Shown piece by piece: positions 8,007-17,203 of a DNA stretch of 64,000 nt. This DNA is from Lentisphaeria bacterium (GTDB lineage Bacteria; Verrucomicrobiota; Lentisphaeria; Oligosphaerales; Oligosphaeraceae), in contig JAEEYQ010000026.1 in NCBI GenBank assembly GCA_016288215.1, forward strand, positions 1 to 64,000, read 5' to 3'. The translations under genes were made by a program, and so were the position numbers. The notes under the pieces were generated by a model. That model was not told the origin of the DNA. It ran no database searches and saw only the letters and a list, made by a program, of their open reading frames with translations. The first letter of the stretch is position 1; each line of letters opens with the position of its first letter.

Positions 8007-8208
8007 CTTTTCTATTCCTGATTTCATTGAGGATTTTGTTTGCGGTCACAGCGTTGATGCCATGGATATATTCGACTTCGATTTCCGGCTCAAGCCAGAT
8101 CTTCATCTCCTCGCACGAACCGAATTTCACCGCATGAACATGGGCACGCTTCTCCTCGTGGGAAAACCGGCCAATCCAGTATCCAAGAAACATGAAAAAC
8201 CGTGGCAT
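7960..8208 (-). CDS. DUF4160 domain protein
   Basis: The 82-residue product starts MPRFFMFLGYWIGRFSHEEKRAHVHAVKFG, read as two segments: the family pattern is MPxIxxFyGixIxMy..e...HiHaxyg, ending in an ExEI...G..... helix. Here HVHA (near residue 24) and EIEVEYIHGINA are recognisable. DUF4160 proteins are small and usually encoded immediately before a DUF2442 gene, as here. Start at 8208 has only a weak upstream GAG; the longer reading to 8328 adds unconserved residues. Function unknown. A palindrome 35 bases upstream (8243-8259) could be an autoregulatory operator. Confidence 0.72.
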   Translation of the reverse strand: MPRFFMFLGYWIGRFSHEEKRAHVHAVKFGSCEEMKIWLEPEIEVEYIHGINAVTANKILNEIRNRKDECLRKWNECERKSR

Positions 8209-8242
8209 GATACAAACTCGATTCGCTGTTTTTCCATAATTT

Positions 8243-8259
8243 AACCCAACGCTTGGGTT
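8243..8259. promoter_or_regulatory. palindrome upstream of DUF4160/DUF2442 pair, possible operator
   Basis: AACCCAA-CGC-TTGGGTT is a perfect 7-base dyad with a 3-base centre, 35 bases before the DUF4160 start. On the minus strand TTGACT lies just upstream of it (8267-8272), so the dyad would sit between -35 and -10 of a promoter. Position is what one expects of a repressor site; no protein is known to bind. Confidence 0.4.
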
Positions 8260-8502
8260 TTTCAAGTCAATACGCTGCAAAAAAAAGAGGAAAGAAGATG
8301 AATGAGTATTTTCACGCTTCAGATTCACCCCGTGATTTTCGAGCTTGAGACACTCTCCCGCTGGGCGAATTTTACAATTTGCATAAGATGCTTATACACA
8401 ATATGTTATGAATAAACAACTGGTTAACGGCGTTTTTTAAGGTAATTCAGCCGCAATTGCGGCTGAACATTTTGTGTATTCCGTGTTTTCCGTGGACTTT
8501 TT
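8260..8502. other. intergenic region with dyad plus nonamer repeat
   Basis: The stretch carries a perfect 22-base palindrome at 8446-8467 (TTCAGCCGCAA joined to its complement) followed at 8471-8505 by the nonamer element TGTATTCCGTGTTTTCCGTGGAC. It lies immediately downstream of the minus-strand kinase gene. The remaining sequence (8270-8440) is AT-rich with no gene. Confidence 0.55.
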
Positions 8503-9960
8503 TTAGAGCGACTTGCGGATGCAGGCGGAGAATTTCTGATAGGCGTCAAATTTCCGCTCATAGAGGGCGGCGCGTTCCGCGTTGGGCTGCACTTCCGCGA
8601 CGATGGGCGGCGGCGCCAGCGGCGTCCCCGTGACCGCGCGGCAGGCCAGACTGGCGGCGCCATGGCAACCTGCCTCCTTGATCTTGACCAGCGAAATCGG
8701 CAGATTCAGCACATCGGCCCGCAGCTGCACCATGGCCGGGTTGCGGAAGCCGCCGCCCGTGGCAATCAGCTGATTGATGGACACGCCGCTGTTCTTCAGC
8801 AACACCATGTTCAGCTTCATCTCCAACGCGATGCCCTCTTCCAGCCCCTTGAGCACCTCGCCGCGGCCCATGCCGAAACGCCATCCATAGAGGCAGGCGG
8901 GAGTCCGCTCGTCGAAATAGGGCGTTCCCGAAGGAGTGAAATACGGAAGTGCCAGAAGCCCAGTGGGTTCCGTCGGCATTTCCGCCAACAGCGCGTCATA
9001 GTCGTTTTGCAGATCCTTCGCGAAGGTCTTCATGAAATACCCCAGAAGATTGCTGCCGGTCAGCGAATAGGCGATGGAGGCGTATTTGCCTTCCTCCGCA
9101 AAGTCATATGTGCATAAGTTATTGCAGTACAACTCGTTAGACATGGAGAGCCGGTCAAACACGGGCACAAAGGCCTCCACGCTGCCCGCCGCGTACATGG
9201 CCGTTCCGGGCACGGTGGCGCCGCAGCCATAGGCGCCGATGACCTGGTCATGGCCGCCAGTGACCACCTGCACATCCGGAGAAAGGCCAAGTCGGGCCGC
9301 GCGTTCCGCCAAAACCGTGCCGACGACGCTGCCGCAGGGGAGCGGCTTCGCAAACTGCTCCTCTCGCAGGCCGGCAGCGGCAAGCAGCTCGCTACTCCAG
9401 CCATGGCGCCTGACATCGAAGAGCAGCGTGCGCCCCGCCAACGGCCATCCCATGGCCGCCTCGCCGCACAGCGCATGGACCAGCAAGTCCTCAAAACACA
9501 GGAACTTGACCGCAGCCGACCACACATCCTTCTTGTTTTCAGCAAGATACAAAAGCTTTGCAAGGGAGAACATGGCAGAGGGCGTGTGCCCCGTGATTTC
9601 GTAGATCCGCTCACGGCCGAATTGGGCGGCGAAGGCCTCCATGACGCGGGAGGCACGGGAGTCGCCTGAAATCATGGCAGGGGCGAGAATTCGGTCCGCC
9701 GCATCCAGAGGCGTGAAGGCCTCCCCTTGACTGGAAATCGCAAGTGCCTCCACACGATCCACTTTCGCCACCGCCAAGGCGCATTCCGCGATCACGTCGA
9801 AGGCGGCGGCGAGAACCGTCCTGCTGTCCAGTTCCATGGCCCCCGGTTCGGGCACCGTGAACGCATAGGATTGGTTCGCGGAAGCCAGCTCCCGTCCGTC
9901 GGCGGCGAAGGCCACGGCCTTGACGGAACTTGAGCCAATGTCGATTCCCAAAAAGCTCAT
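8503..9960 (-). CDS. FGGY-family carbohydrate kinase
   Basis: A 485-residue sugar kinase of the FGGY family (xylulokinase/fuculokinase/ribulokinase group), phosphorylating a ketose or polyol with ATP. The phosphate-1 motif LGIDIGSSSVKAV is at residues 4-16, the substrate-domain motif GGHDQVIGAYGCG near residue 237, and the adenosine/FGGY signature region TGGGFRNPAMVQLRADVL near residue 418, followed by EAGCHGAASLA. Length is normal. Its start is 3 bases after the stop of the isomerase-like gene at 9964, forming a two-gene operon; isomerase plus kinase implies conversion of an aldose to a ketose and its phosphorylation. Exact sugar cannot be assigned; L-fucose, L-rhamnose, L-arabinose or xylose are all conceivable. 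Confidence 0.88.
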   Translation of the reverse strand: MSFLGIDIGSSSVKAVAFAADGRELASANQSYAFTVPEPGAMELDSRTVLAAAFDVIAECALAVAKVDRVEALAISSQGEAFTPLDAADRILAPAMISGDSRASRVMEAFAAQFGRERIYEITGHTPSAMFSLAKLLYLAENKKDVWSAAVKFLCFEDLLVHALCGEAAMGWPLAGRTLLFDVRRHGWSSELLAAAGLREEQFAKPLPCGSVVGTVLAERAARLGLSPDVQVVTGGHDQVIGAYGCGATVPGTAMYAAGSVEAFVPVFDRLSMSNELYCNNLCTYDFAEEGKYASIAYSLTGSNLLGYFMKTFAKDLQNDYDALLAEMPTEPTGLLALPYFTPSGTPYFDERTPACLYGWRFGMGRGEVLKGLEEGIALEMKLNMVLLKNSGVSINQLIATGGGFRNPAMVQLRADVLNLPISLVKIKEAGCHGAASLACRAVTGTPLAPPPIVAEVQPNAERAALYERKFDAYQKFSACIRKSL

Positions 9961-9963
9961 GGC

Positions 9964-11355
9964 CTACAGCTCCGTCTTGTTGTAGTTCAGATAATGGAGG
10001 AACGCCTCGTCGATGGCCTTTGTCCAGAGACCGGGCGTCACACTGACATGATGGCGGTAGCCCGCATAGCCTATGACGTTCAGCTTCTTCTGCAAATCCG
10101 GCACATAAGCGGAGCCGCCACAGCCAAAGAATCCCTCGCCCAACGGCTCGCCCGTGAATTTGCCTTCGCCGGAATAGTAGAACAGCTTGCCGTCCGCCGT
10201 CATGGTGGAGACGAAGGAGAAGTCCATCGCCTTGATGAAACCCACGTTCGCGCCGTGACTGCACGCTTCGCCCAGTCCCTTCGCAAACATCTTATGCGGA
10301 ATGACATTGCCCTTTTCGGTCATCAGCTTCTGGGGGATGGAGCCGCAGTGGAACAGGATGCATTTGTCCGGATCGTCGCCGTAGTTGTTGTTCCAGTCCA
10401 GGCAGGCGGCCGGCTCCTGGGAGGCCAGGTTCAGCGCATGCATGGCCATGGCGTTGCACACGTCCATCTCGCAGGCCGCCACGATGCCGCGGTCGTTGAG
10501 CTCGCTCAAAATGACGCAGGGGGAGATTTTGGCGGTCAGCTGGAGATCGCTCCAGCAGCGCAGGCCGATGCCGTCCAGCTCATATTCCTCCACAAGGCGG
10601 TCGATGGCGACGGAAATCCGCGACAGCGTCTCCAACGAGGACTCCGGAACCACGGAGAAATTCGAATAGTCGCGGAAGCGCTGCATCTTCGCCTTCAATT
10701 CGGGATCGTCGGAGGCGATTTTGTTCATGCGAATCAGAAGATCCGAATTGTCAAAGACTTCAGTCGTCACGCCATATTTCTGCAAGGTGGTCTCGTCAAA
10801 GCGGATGGTCTTGAACAAAGTGGGGCGTGCGCCAATGCCGCCGATGCGGAAGCGCTTCATGCCCTTGACGATGCGGCACACCGCCGCGAACTGGCGCATA
10901 TGCTCCGCGAAGACGGGAGAGGTGGGATGCAGGGCATGGGGAATCCATGCGGTGAAGGGAATCTGATACTGATGGAACACGTCCATGATGGAGAATTTGC
11001 CGCAGAAGGCATCCCGCCGCAGGCTGAAGTCCATCTTGTCCAATTCATCGGGATAGGCCAGAATGTAGATGGGCACGCCGCAGTCCCGCAGGCCCTCTGA
11101 GGCGCCGTTTTCATCGCCGAAATTGGGCAGAGCCAGCACGACGCCGTCGTATTCGCCCTTGTGGGCCTCCAAGAACTTGGCGTAGGCGCGCCCCTCCGCA
11201 TAGGTCTCCACCGCGCCGTAGCGCGTCATGTCAAGCGGAGAACAGAGGACCTCAATTCCAAGACGCTGAAGGACTTCGGTGATTTCCTTTCGGGCCTGTG
11301 CAATCAACTGTTCCGGAAAGAAGCCGCGGTTTCCAAGAAAGAGTGCAAATTTCAT
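9964..11355 (-). CDS. L-fucose/L-arabinose isomerase family protein
   Basis: The 463-residue product has the fold-type features of the L-fucose/L-arabinose isomerase superfamily, which interconverts aldoses and ketoses with a divalent metal. Candidate metal ligands are Glu296 (AACEMDV), Asp320 (CLDWNNNY) and His435/436 (YRHHVS), matching in order the Glu-Asp-His triad of FucI. It is clearly shorter and more divergent than FucI (about 590 residues). A good ribosome-binding site (AAGGGAAACGAGC) precedes the ATG at 11355. The FGGY kinase follows directly. Upstream, an AT-rich block at 11422-11445 holds possible -10 sequences. Family is fairly secure; substrate is not, and some members of this family act on unusual or sulfonated sugars. 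Confidence 0.8.
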   Translation of the reverse strand: MKFALFLGNRGFFPEQLIAQARKEITEVLQRLGIEVLCSPLDMTRYGAVETYAEGRAYAKFLEAHKGEYDGVVLALPNFGDENGASEGLRDCGVPIYILAYPDELDKMDFSLRRDAFCGKFSIMDVFHQYQIPFTAWIPHALHPTSPVFAEHMRQFAAVCRIVKGMKRFRIGGIGARPTLFKTIRFDETTLQKYGVTTEVFDNSDLLIRMNKIASDDPELKAKMQRFRDYSNFSVVPESSLETLSRISVAIDRLVEEYELDGIGLRCWSDLQLTAKISPCVILSELNDRGIVAACEMDVCNAMAMHALNLASQEPAACLDWNNNYGDDPDKCILFHCGSIPQKLMTEKGNVIPHKMFAKGLGEACSHGANVGFIKAMDFSFVSTMTADGKLFYYSGEGKFTGEPLGEGFFGCGGSAYVPDLQKKLNVIGYAGYRHHVSVTPGLWTKAIDEAFLHYLNYNKTEL

Positions 11356-11560
11356 GCTCGTTTCCCTTTTGGTTTGAGTGGAAGAATCATTGCCCCGCGA
11401 ACAACGGGGCGACCTCTGCGCATTATATATCCTATACTATATCACGAATTGGAAGATTGTTGCGGCCTCAATGCTTTTTTTCACAACGAGAGCAAGTTTT
11501 TTGTCAATCCCTCCGCGTCCGTCCCGCGTCCAGAGAGGATTTGCCTTTTTAATCTTTTAG

Positions 11561-11631
11561 AAAAAACATTTCGCGTTCAGCCGCGAACGCGGCGGAACGC
11601 TTCTGTTTATTCCGTGTATTCTGTGGACTCC
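11561..11631 (-). terminator. hairpin plus nonamer repeat, terminator for the DMT gene
   Basis: Reading on the minus strand, the nonamer repeat (11631-11602) is followed by a hairpin: GCGTTC (11600-11595) pairs with GAACGC (11578-11573) and encloses CCGCG-TT-CGCGG; then GAAAT and six T. This is a convincing rho-independent terminator 40 bases after the DMT stop. Related hairpin-plus-nonamer units occur at 8446, 34898 and 51082. Confidence 0.7.
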
Positions 11632-11641
11632 TTCAGTCCAT

Positions 11642-12550
11642 TCAGCGGGACAGGATTCCGGAATACAGGGCGATGGCCACAATCATGAGAAGGGCGGCCA
11701 CGCCTCGCTGAATCCATTTGCGGGGTGGAATGTCTTTGGTGTCCAACGCCCCCATGCCCAGGCGGGCCAACAGCAGTCCCATAAGCACGGAGAAGACGCC
11801 GCGCAACGCCAAAATCACGTTGCCGAAGACGGGTTTCACAATGGCAAACCCCGCCAGCAGAAGAATTTGCGAAGCGAGCCAGAACAGCGCGTAAGGGAAG
11901 GCATCGATGATTTGGGCCTTTGTGGGCTTCATCCAGAAGAAGATGGGAAGGGAGACCAGTCCCAACACCGCATACAGCAGAAACGTGGCCCCGAAGGCAG
12001 ATTTCATCAGCCCATGGCCCGTCTCCTGAGTCGCCAAAACCAGATGGGTCTCGCTGATGTCCGCCGTGGAATAGCAAATCAAGGTGATGCCCAAAAACAG
12101 CCATCCCAAGGGGGAGGCCTTGGAGGAGCCACTCCAGTTGAACAGCATACCCGCGCTGGCCGCCAGAAAGACCGCCACCCATTGCCAAAGTCCTAACGCC
12201 TTGTGTTCAAAGCAGATATAGATGACGGCCAGCACAATGATCTTGAGTCCCAACAGGGAGGCGAGGCGACTGGCTTCAAAGACGCCCTGAGCCCGGAAGA
12301 AACAGCCCTGCCCAATGAAAAACACCATGACCCAAATGGCAATCAACCCCGCAAGTCGCCATCCATGTTGGATTTCCGCAAAAGGGAACAGAAATGGGAG
12401 CGCGGGGAGCGACATGACCATCATCAGCGTCTGAGCCAGAATCAGCATGCGAATGGGAGAATTGTGATGCAGGAGGAATCGGGCACTGAAAATGTAGCAG
12501 AAGGAACAAAGAAGGGCCGCGGCCAAAATGTAAAGGATACCGGAATTCAT
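11642..12550 (-). CDS. EamA/DMT-superfamily membrane transporter
   Basis: A 302-residue protein with about ten hydrophobic helices arranged as two halves, as in the drug/metabolite transporter (EamA) superfamily. The first half starts MNSGILYILAAALLCSFCYI and the second repeats the pattern ending in the RLGMGALDTKDI...RGVAALLMIVAIAL region; the short terminal basic segment KWIQRG precedes the last helix. DMT proteins export or import small metabolites or sugars. Position between a sugar isomerase/kinase operon and a secreted polysaccharide-related gene suggests sugar transport but this is inference. No clear ribosome-binding site: the upstream region is the TTAGGAA repeat. Confidence 0.78.
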   Translation of the reverse strand: MNSGILYILAAALLCSFCYIFSARFLLHHNSPIRMLILAQTLMMVMSLPALPFLFPFAEIQHGWRLAGLIAIWVMVFFIGQGCFFRAQGVFEASRLASLLGLKIIVLAVIYICFEHKALGLWQWVAVFLAASAGMLFNWSGSSKASPLGWLFLGITLICYSTADISETHLVLATQETGHGLMKSAFGATFLLYAVLGLVSLPIFFWMKPTKAQIIDAFPYALFWLASQILLLAGFAIVKPVFGNVILALRGVFSVLMGLLLARLGMGALDTKDIPPRKWIQRGVAALLMIVAIALYSGILSR

Positions 12551-12561
12551 TTTAGTTTAAA

Positions 12562-12615
12562 GAATTAGGAATTAGGAATTAGGAATTAGGAATTTTCCAG
12601 AGCTTTTAGAGCTAA
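12562..12615. repeat. TTAGGAA heptamer array with adjoining inverted motif
   Basis: Four to five perfect heptamers (12562-12597) are followed by CCAGAGCTTTTAGAGCTAAC, which matches the sequence after the heptamers at 1-30 (TCTAGAGCCTCTAGAGCTAG) with a few changes. The array lies between the stop of the 1458-residue protein gene and the start of the DMT gene. Confidence 0.75.
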
Positions 12616-12650
12616 CTTGAAGTGGAAGGGGGTGACGGAACACATTTCAG

Positions 12651-15600
12651 CTACTCCTCGATTCGGATGCATTTGTGGGCAGTTTCGCTCCATTCGCCTG
12701 CGTTGTTCTTGGCCCGGACATGCAGATACCACGTTCCGGGAGCCGTGTTCGGATAGGACGCGGCGGATTCCGTCTGCGTAACATCCTCTGGTGGAATGGT
12801 TTCGGGATTCTGATCAAAACAGACAGCATAGGCGGCGTCATCGGGGCGCCGGCTCCATTCGAAGGCGGGGTCGCGCCCCCGATTGGAGTAGATGGTCAGA
12901 TTGTCAAAGTAAACCCTTGCGTCAAAGGGATTTGTATAGCCGCCTCCCCCACCTGGGTCAGTGGCCCACGTGGCGAATTCCGCCGCCGTCATTCCCGTGG
13001 GCGGGACGCCTTTGGGGAAGCGGCTCGTCAGTAGCATCTCACGGAAATCAAAGGTGGTCTCGTGCCATTTGCCGTCCTGAATGGCCAACGGCTCCGCGCT
13101 GCCCACCTGTCCCTGCTCGAAGTAACTCCCCTTGGACAACTTATTCGTCCAGGCCACAATGGCCATGCCGTCATTCACCAAAAAGGACAGATTCAGGGCG
13201 CATTTGGGCTGTCTGAAACGATAGTTGAAGGAAATGCAGGGCCAGCGGTTCACATCCCAAGACGCCTTTCGGAAGAAGATGGAATTGAAGCCGTCATCAT
13301 TCAGGTTCACCAGTTCGGCGCAGGCCTTGCCCGTGGCCGCCGTCGCCGTGTTCCGCAGACACCATGCTTCCCGTCGGATTTCCATGCCGCCAAAGGTCTC
13401 CGGCGTCTCCGTGGCACCCTCCTCCGTCTCCATGGAAACCCGCACCAGCCGATCGGACGGGATGTAGGAAATCAATGGTGGCCAGCCGGGAGTTGCATTC
13501 TCATCTTGTTGCGCCGCAGGAAGTTCCGTCGGAACGGGAGCTGCCGCCGTCGCCACGGGGACATGGCGCGTCGCCGACCACTGGCCATTCCGTTTCATGC
13601 GGACGTGCATCCACGTGGCGCCGCCTTCCGGAACCGCGACGGTCATTTGACTTCCTGCCGTCTCTCCCGTCACCTCCGGAACCGTCTCGGCGGCATTGTC
13701 CAACAGCGCCACCATCGCCTCCACGGCGGGATTCGCCAGCTCGACGACGGCGTTCTCCGCCAAGGCCGGAACAAAGGCCACGTTATCCAGATAATAGGCG
13801 AGCCGTTGATAGGACGACATGCGGAAAGGATCCGCAAGCATCAGGCGGCGAACCACATACGGCGCATCCAAATGGGGCTTCAGCAACTCCGCCAGATTGA
13901 CGGACGCATGGTGCCATTGGCCGTCGGCGACAATCTCCACCGCGCCCGCGCTCTTCCATGTATTGTCCGTGCCCGTCATGTCAATCTCAATATTGCCCTT
14001 GTCCGTCTCGGCGACCAAATCGATTTCGATGCCGACGGGAATCGCGTAGTCGAACTCCAGCCGCGGGAACGCCTCCACCGAAAAGGCATCGGGAGAAAGA
14101 ACCACGCCCGCCGTGCCACCCACGTTCTGGTTGAGCAGCCGCAGCGCACGGCCGCCGTCGGCCTCACCATTTCCGCCATTGCCGCCACCATTGTCGCCGT
14201 CGCTCCCGCGTGGCACGCGCAGCAGCGCCGCGCCGTCCGCCCCGCCAAAACGATAGAGGGGAGCCCAATTCCGCTCAAAATCCTGCAGCAGACGCCGCCC
14301 GTTGACACAAGGATTCGGAAGTTCCTCATTATCAGAAACTTCCACATCTTGCTTCGCAAAACTCAAAATTGGCGGTGCAAAATCCACCGTCGCGCCAGCG
14401 CGGTTGACGCCGAGCCCCGCAATTTCCTCAATGGTATCATAAGGGCTTGCAATAGCGATAGATGTGACTATAATACGTTCGTCCGGCTGAAAATAGGGCC
14501 GTGCGCAGGCCTCCAGCGGCACGTCAACCTTGAGCCAGCCAGGCATCCCTGCCGCCGCCTCCGGAAGGCGGTTCTGCAGCAGGAAGGTGAAGGGACGTGT
14601 CGTCACGGGGCCGCTCAGCGGAATCTCCGCCGCCTGTCCGTTCATCGTCAGAATCAGGCTCAAGTGGGTGTCCTCCCCCGGCCGAACCCACATGGAAAGT
14701 TTGTTTAACTCCTTCAGGTCGAAGGGCTTGTCATGAACGACCGTGACGAATTGGCCGCCGGAGATGGGATTGACCACACGAGTGTATTCCTTCGGCTCCT
14801 TCTTCCCTTTGCCCTTGCGGAGCTCGGGGGCGGGAAACTGCTCCGCGGTCCGGCCAGCTCCCGTGGACTCCTGAAAGGACAGCGTGGCGCGGGCCACCGC
14901 CAGACCGTTTTCCCCCCATGTCCACAGCGCAAATTGAGACGGCACCGACGGATCGCTGGCGTCCGGCTCGTCAAAGACGGTCTTCAGGGGAACGTACTCC
15001 GCATTGTCGTTGTGGGAGGCGGAATCGATGCGGATGCGGCCGTCGCGGCGCTGAATGCGGAAGTGCTGCCAGACGCGGGTCACGCGGTTGTACCAATGCA
15101 GCTCGTTGCGGCGCAGGCCGTTCACCACCCGATCGCCGTTCTCCGCGCAGCGTCTTTCCTTATAATACAATATGGAAGGGAGATCGTACATGCCGTTGAC
15201 GAAGGTGTAGCCGGAGTCGAGGGCCGTGCCGTCGGCGGCGAAAGAGAGATTGATGGTGGTGGGATAGGTGAAGTGCGCGCGCTGCGGCGTCCCCTCCATG
15301 GGGGCGGCGAAGACCTCCAGATCGAAATCCCCCTTGATCTGCCGCAGGTTCCACAGCACCGCGTTGCCGTGCTTCACCTCCGTCGGCCCCGCCTCGCCGC
15401 GCCCCGCGAAGAAGGACCAGCGCGGCACGCAGGCCCAGCGGTGGGTCGCCTTCCAGCTTCCCGCCTGCGGATGCCATGCGGTGGGCGCGTGCTCGAAGCT
15501 GTAGTCCATGCGGTGGCTGGAGGAAACCAAAGCGGAATCCCGCCAATCCGCCGCGTCCAGATGTTTCAGGTCGGAAGCCGCGCCTAAATCCGCGGCAAGA

Positions 15601-17027
15601 AAGCCGCGCCGCGCGAAATCTTGCGGCAACTCCGCTTCCATCAGGGACTTGCCATGCATGGAAAGACGCAGGGATTCCCCCACATCCAACCGCAGTTCCT
15701 CCATGGCCGCCGGCAGTTCCGCTGTGACCAGCTCTTTGCCTTGAAGCAGGGCCGTCACCTTGCCGTCCGCCCCTTGGAGCGTCAGTCCCGAATCCGCCTT
15801 GCCCTCCTCCGCGAAGACGTTGATTCGAAAGGCGTTCAGCGGCGCCTGCCGCGTGTCCTTCCGCCATTCGAACACCACGTCCTCGAAAAGGCGGGAGCGG
15901 AACCAGAACAGGCCGTCGTCCTCCTTGTTCCATGACGCCCTCGGGTGGGCCCATTGGGACATGAAGGGGTCCGTCAGAAAATGTTTTCCCGAAAAGTCGG
16001 ACCAATTCTGCTCACAGGGGCCGAGCGGCTCGGTAAGCACGGACGGAATCTCCTGCGCAGAGACGACTTTCACATCGTCGAAATAGACGCCGACGGTATC
16101 CCGCAGATATAGGCCAACCGGCCCCGCGAATGTTTTAGGTTCTTGGATATCAAGAACTTCTGTTCCTTCCCAATAGGCGGTCACCCTTCCATTTGCCGCA
16201 ATCAGATCGCCACGTGACCATGCCTGGCCGCGAATATGGCAGGGGGCCTCCGCCAAAATCTGGTCGGTGCCGTTCACGCGGCGGATGAGCCGGACCTGCC
16301 CCGCGCCTCCGTCAAATTCGACGCGGTGGAAGGTCGTGGGCGAGGCGATTGCGAAGGCCAGTCCCCAAGTCTGCGTTTCGTCAGACAGGATGGTCGATGC
16401 GCCGTAGCGGAAATTCCGCCAGAACCACTGCGAGGTTTTCGCCACGGCAAGCCCTTCCTCTCCCTTCTCCGTGCCGCCCCAATATTGGAAGGCGCCGAGG
16501 GAACTGCCTGGATTCAGGCTCATGTTCAGGGAGAAACGGCCCTTGTGGACGGTCCAGAACTCCTCGCCGCCGTCTTCGTCCGTCCGCGCGAAGTCATCGC
16601 TGAACTGGATGTCCCCCAGCTTCTGGAAGACGGGCTTGGCGGCCTCCTTCACATTGGAGACCGTCTGAAAGGCCAGCTCCGCGCGGGAGGGCAGCGCCAG
16701 GGGAACCATGCCCTCCTTCACGACTACGCCATCCACAACCAGTTGCGTCTTAACGGTTTCTGAAAACCACACCTGAACCGAATGCCGTCCTGCCGACCAT
16801 TTGACGTTGGCCTCCAGCCGCTTCTCCGGCGGATTTGTCGTCATGTCCTTGAGCACCAACGTCCGCCCGATTTCAAGGGACACGCAGGGGCCACCGCCGC
16901 GTTTGGAAAGAGTCACGGACGCGTTTTTGCGGCCGTTCTCCATATCCAACGACAGATGAAGAACATGCGTGTATTGTGCCAGCAGGCTTCCGCACAGGCA
17001 CAGCAACAACAGGATATGACGCCTCAT
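12651..17027 (-). CDS. very large secreted protein with ConA-like (jelly-roll) domains
   Basis: 1458 residues starting with a signal peptide (RRHILLLLCLCGSLLA, cleavage after about residue 17). An early domain (about residues 145-330) has the DUF1080/concanavalin-like pattern FSDDFARTD...GPVGLYLRDTVGVYFDDVKV; another YFDNLTIYS motif near residue 1385 marks a second jelly-roll. Two copies of a fibronectin/Ig-like pattern TW-hydrophobic-HVR-K-N-G-WS-T-H occur near residue 1170 and at the very C terminus. A Gly/Asn/Asp-rich linker (GDNGGGNGGNGEADGG) is near residue 960. The ATG at 17027 has GGAGAG 9 bases upstream. No catalytic motif is recognisable; it is probably a surface or extracellular glycan-binding protein. 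Neighbours are a transporter and a sugar epimerase-like gene. Confidence 0.75.
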   Translation of the reverse strand: MRRHILLLLCLCGSLLAQYTHVLHLSLDMENGRKNASVTLSKRGGGPCVSLEIGRTLVLKDMTTNPPEKRLEANVKWSAGRHSVQVWFSETVKTQLVVDGVVVKEGMVPLALPSRAELAFQTVSNVKEAAKPVFQKLGDIQFSDDFARTDEDGGEEFWTVHKGRFSLNMSLNPGSSLGAFQYWGGTEKGEEGLAVAKTSQWFWRNFRYGASTILSDETQTWGLAFAIASPTTFHRVEFDGGAGQVRLIRRVNGTDQILAEAPCHIRGQAWSRGDLIAANGRVTAYWEGTEVLDIQEPKTFAGPVGLYLRDTVGVYFDDVKVVSAQEIPSVLTEPLGPCEQNWSDFSGKHFLTDPFMSQWAHPRASWNKEDDGLFWFRSRLFEDVVFEWRKDTRQAPLNAFRINVFAEEGKADSGLTLQGADGKVTALLQGKELVTAELPAAMEELRLDVGESLRLSMHGKSLMEAELPQDFARRGFLAADLGAASDLKHLDAADWRDSALVSSSHRMDYSFEHAPTAWHPQAGSWKATHRWACVPRWSFFAGRGEAGPTEVKHGNAVLWNLRQIKGDFDLEVFAAPMEGTPQRAHFTYPTTINLSFAADGTALDSGYTFVNGMYDLPSILYYKERRCAENGDRVVNGLRRNELHWYNRVTRVWQHFRIQRRDGRIRIDSASHNDNAEYVPLKTVFDEPDASDPSVPSQFALWTWGENGLAVARATLSFQESTGAGRTAEQFPAPELRKGKGKKEPKEYTRVVNPISGGQFVTVVHDKPFDLKELNKLSMWVRPGEDTHLSLILTMNGQAAEIPLSGPVTTRPFTFLLQNRLPEAAAGMPGWLKVDVPLEACARPYFQPDERIIVTSIAIASPYDTIEEIAGLGVNRAGATVDFAPPILSFAKQDVEVSDNEELPNPCVNGRRLLQDFERNWAPLYRFGGADGAALLRVPRGSDGDNGGGNGGNGEADGGRALRLLNQNVGGTAGVVLSPDAFSVEAFPRLEFDYAIPVGIEIDLVAETDKGNIEIDMTGTDNTWKSAGAVEIVADGQWHHASVNLAELLKPHLDAPYVVRRLMLADPFRMSSYQRLAYYLDNVAFVPALAENAVVELANPAVEAMVALLDNAAETVPEVTGETAGSQMTVAVPEGGATWMHVRMKRNGQWSATRHVPVATAAAPVPTELPAAQQDENATPGWPPLISYIPSDRLVRVSMETEEGATETPETFGGMEIRREAWCLRNTATAATGKACAELVNLNDDGFNSIFFRKASWDVNRWPCISFNYRFRQPKCALNLSFLVNDGMAIVAWTNKLSKGSYFEQGQVGSAEPLAIQDGKWHETTFDFREMLLTSRFPKGVPPTGMTAAEFATWATDPGGGGGYTNPFDARVYFDNLTIYSNRGRDPAFEWSRRPDDAAYAVCFDQNPETIPPEDVTQTESAASYPNTAPGTWYLHVRAKNNAGEWSETAHKCIRIEE

Positions 17028-17203
17028 CTCAAAACTCTCCAAAGCACGGCTGCCACCGCAGATTTTCTATAACTCCTTGTCTATCAATGAGATAGAACTA
17101 TTGAAAAAGACAAATGCCAAACGCGGGCCGCAAGACGCGAAACGTCACCGAACGCGCAACGCGGCTCCGCGTTTTCATTTGCCGTCAGAAACCAGGGGAC
17201 CGT
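17028..17203. other. short spacer with GC-rich dyad
   Basis: A perfect dyad AACGCGG-CT-CCGCGTT (17158-17173) followed by TTC lies 30 bases after the minus-strand DUF4432 stop; it may slow or end transcription but lacks a long T run on the minus strand. The remainder should contain the promoter of the large secreted-protein gene; no clear boxes seen. Confidence 0.4.

Noticed and set aside
13062-14708. 548-codon plus-strand open frame inside the large secreted-protein gene
   Set aside because: Antisense to a gene with signal peptide and domain motifs; low-complexity Arg/His-rich composition, no ribosome-binding site.
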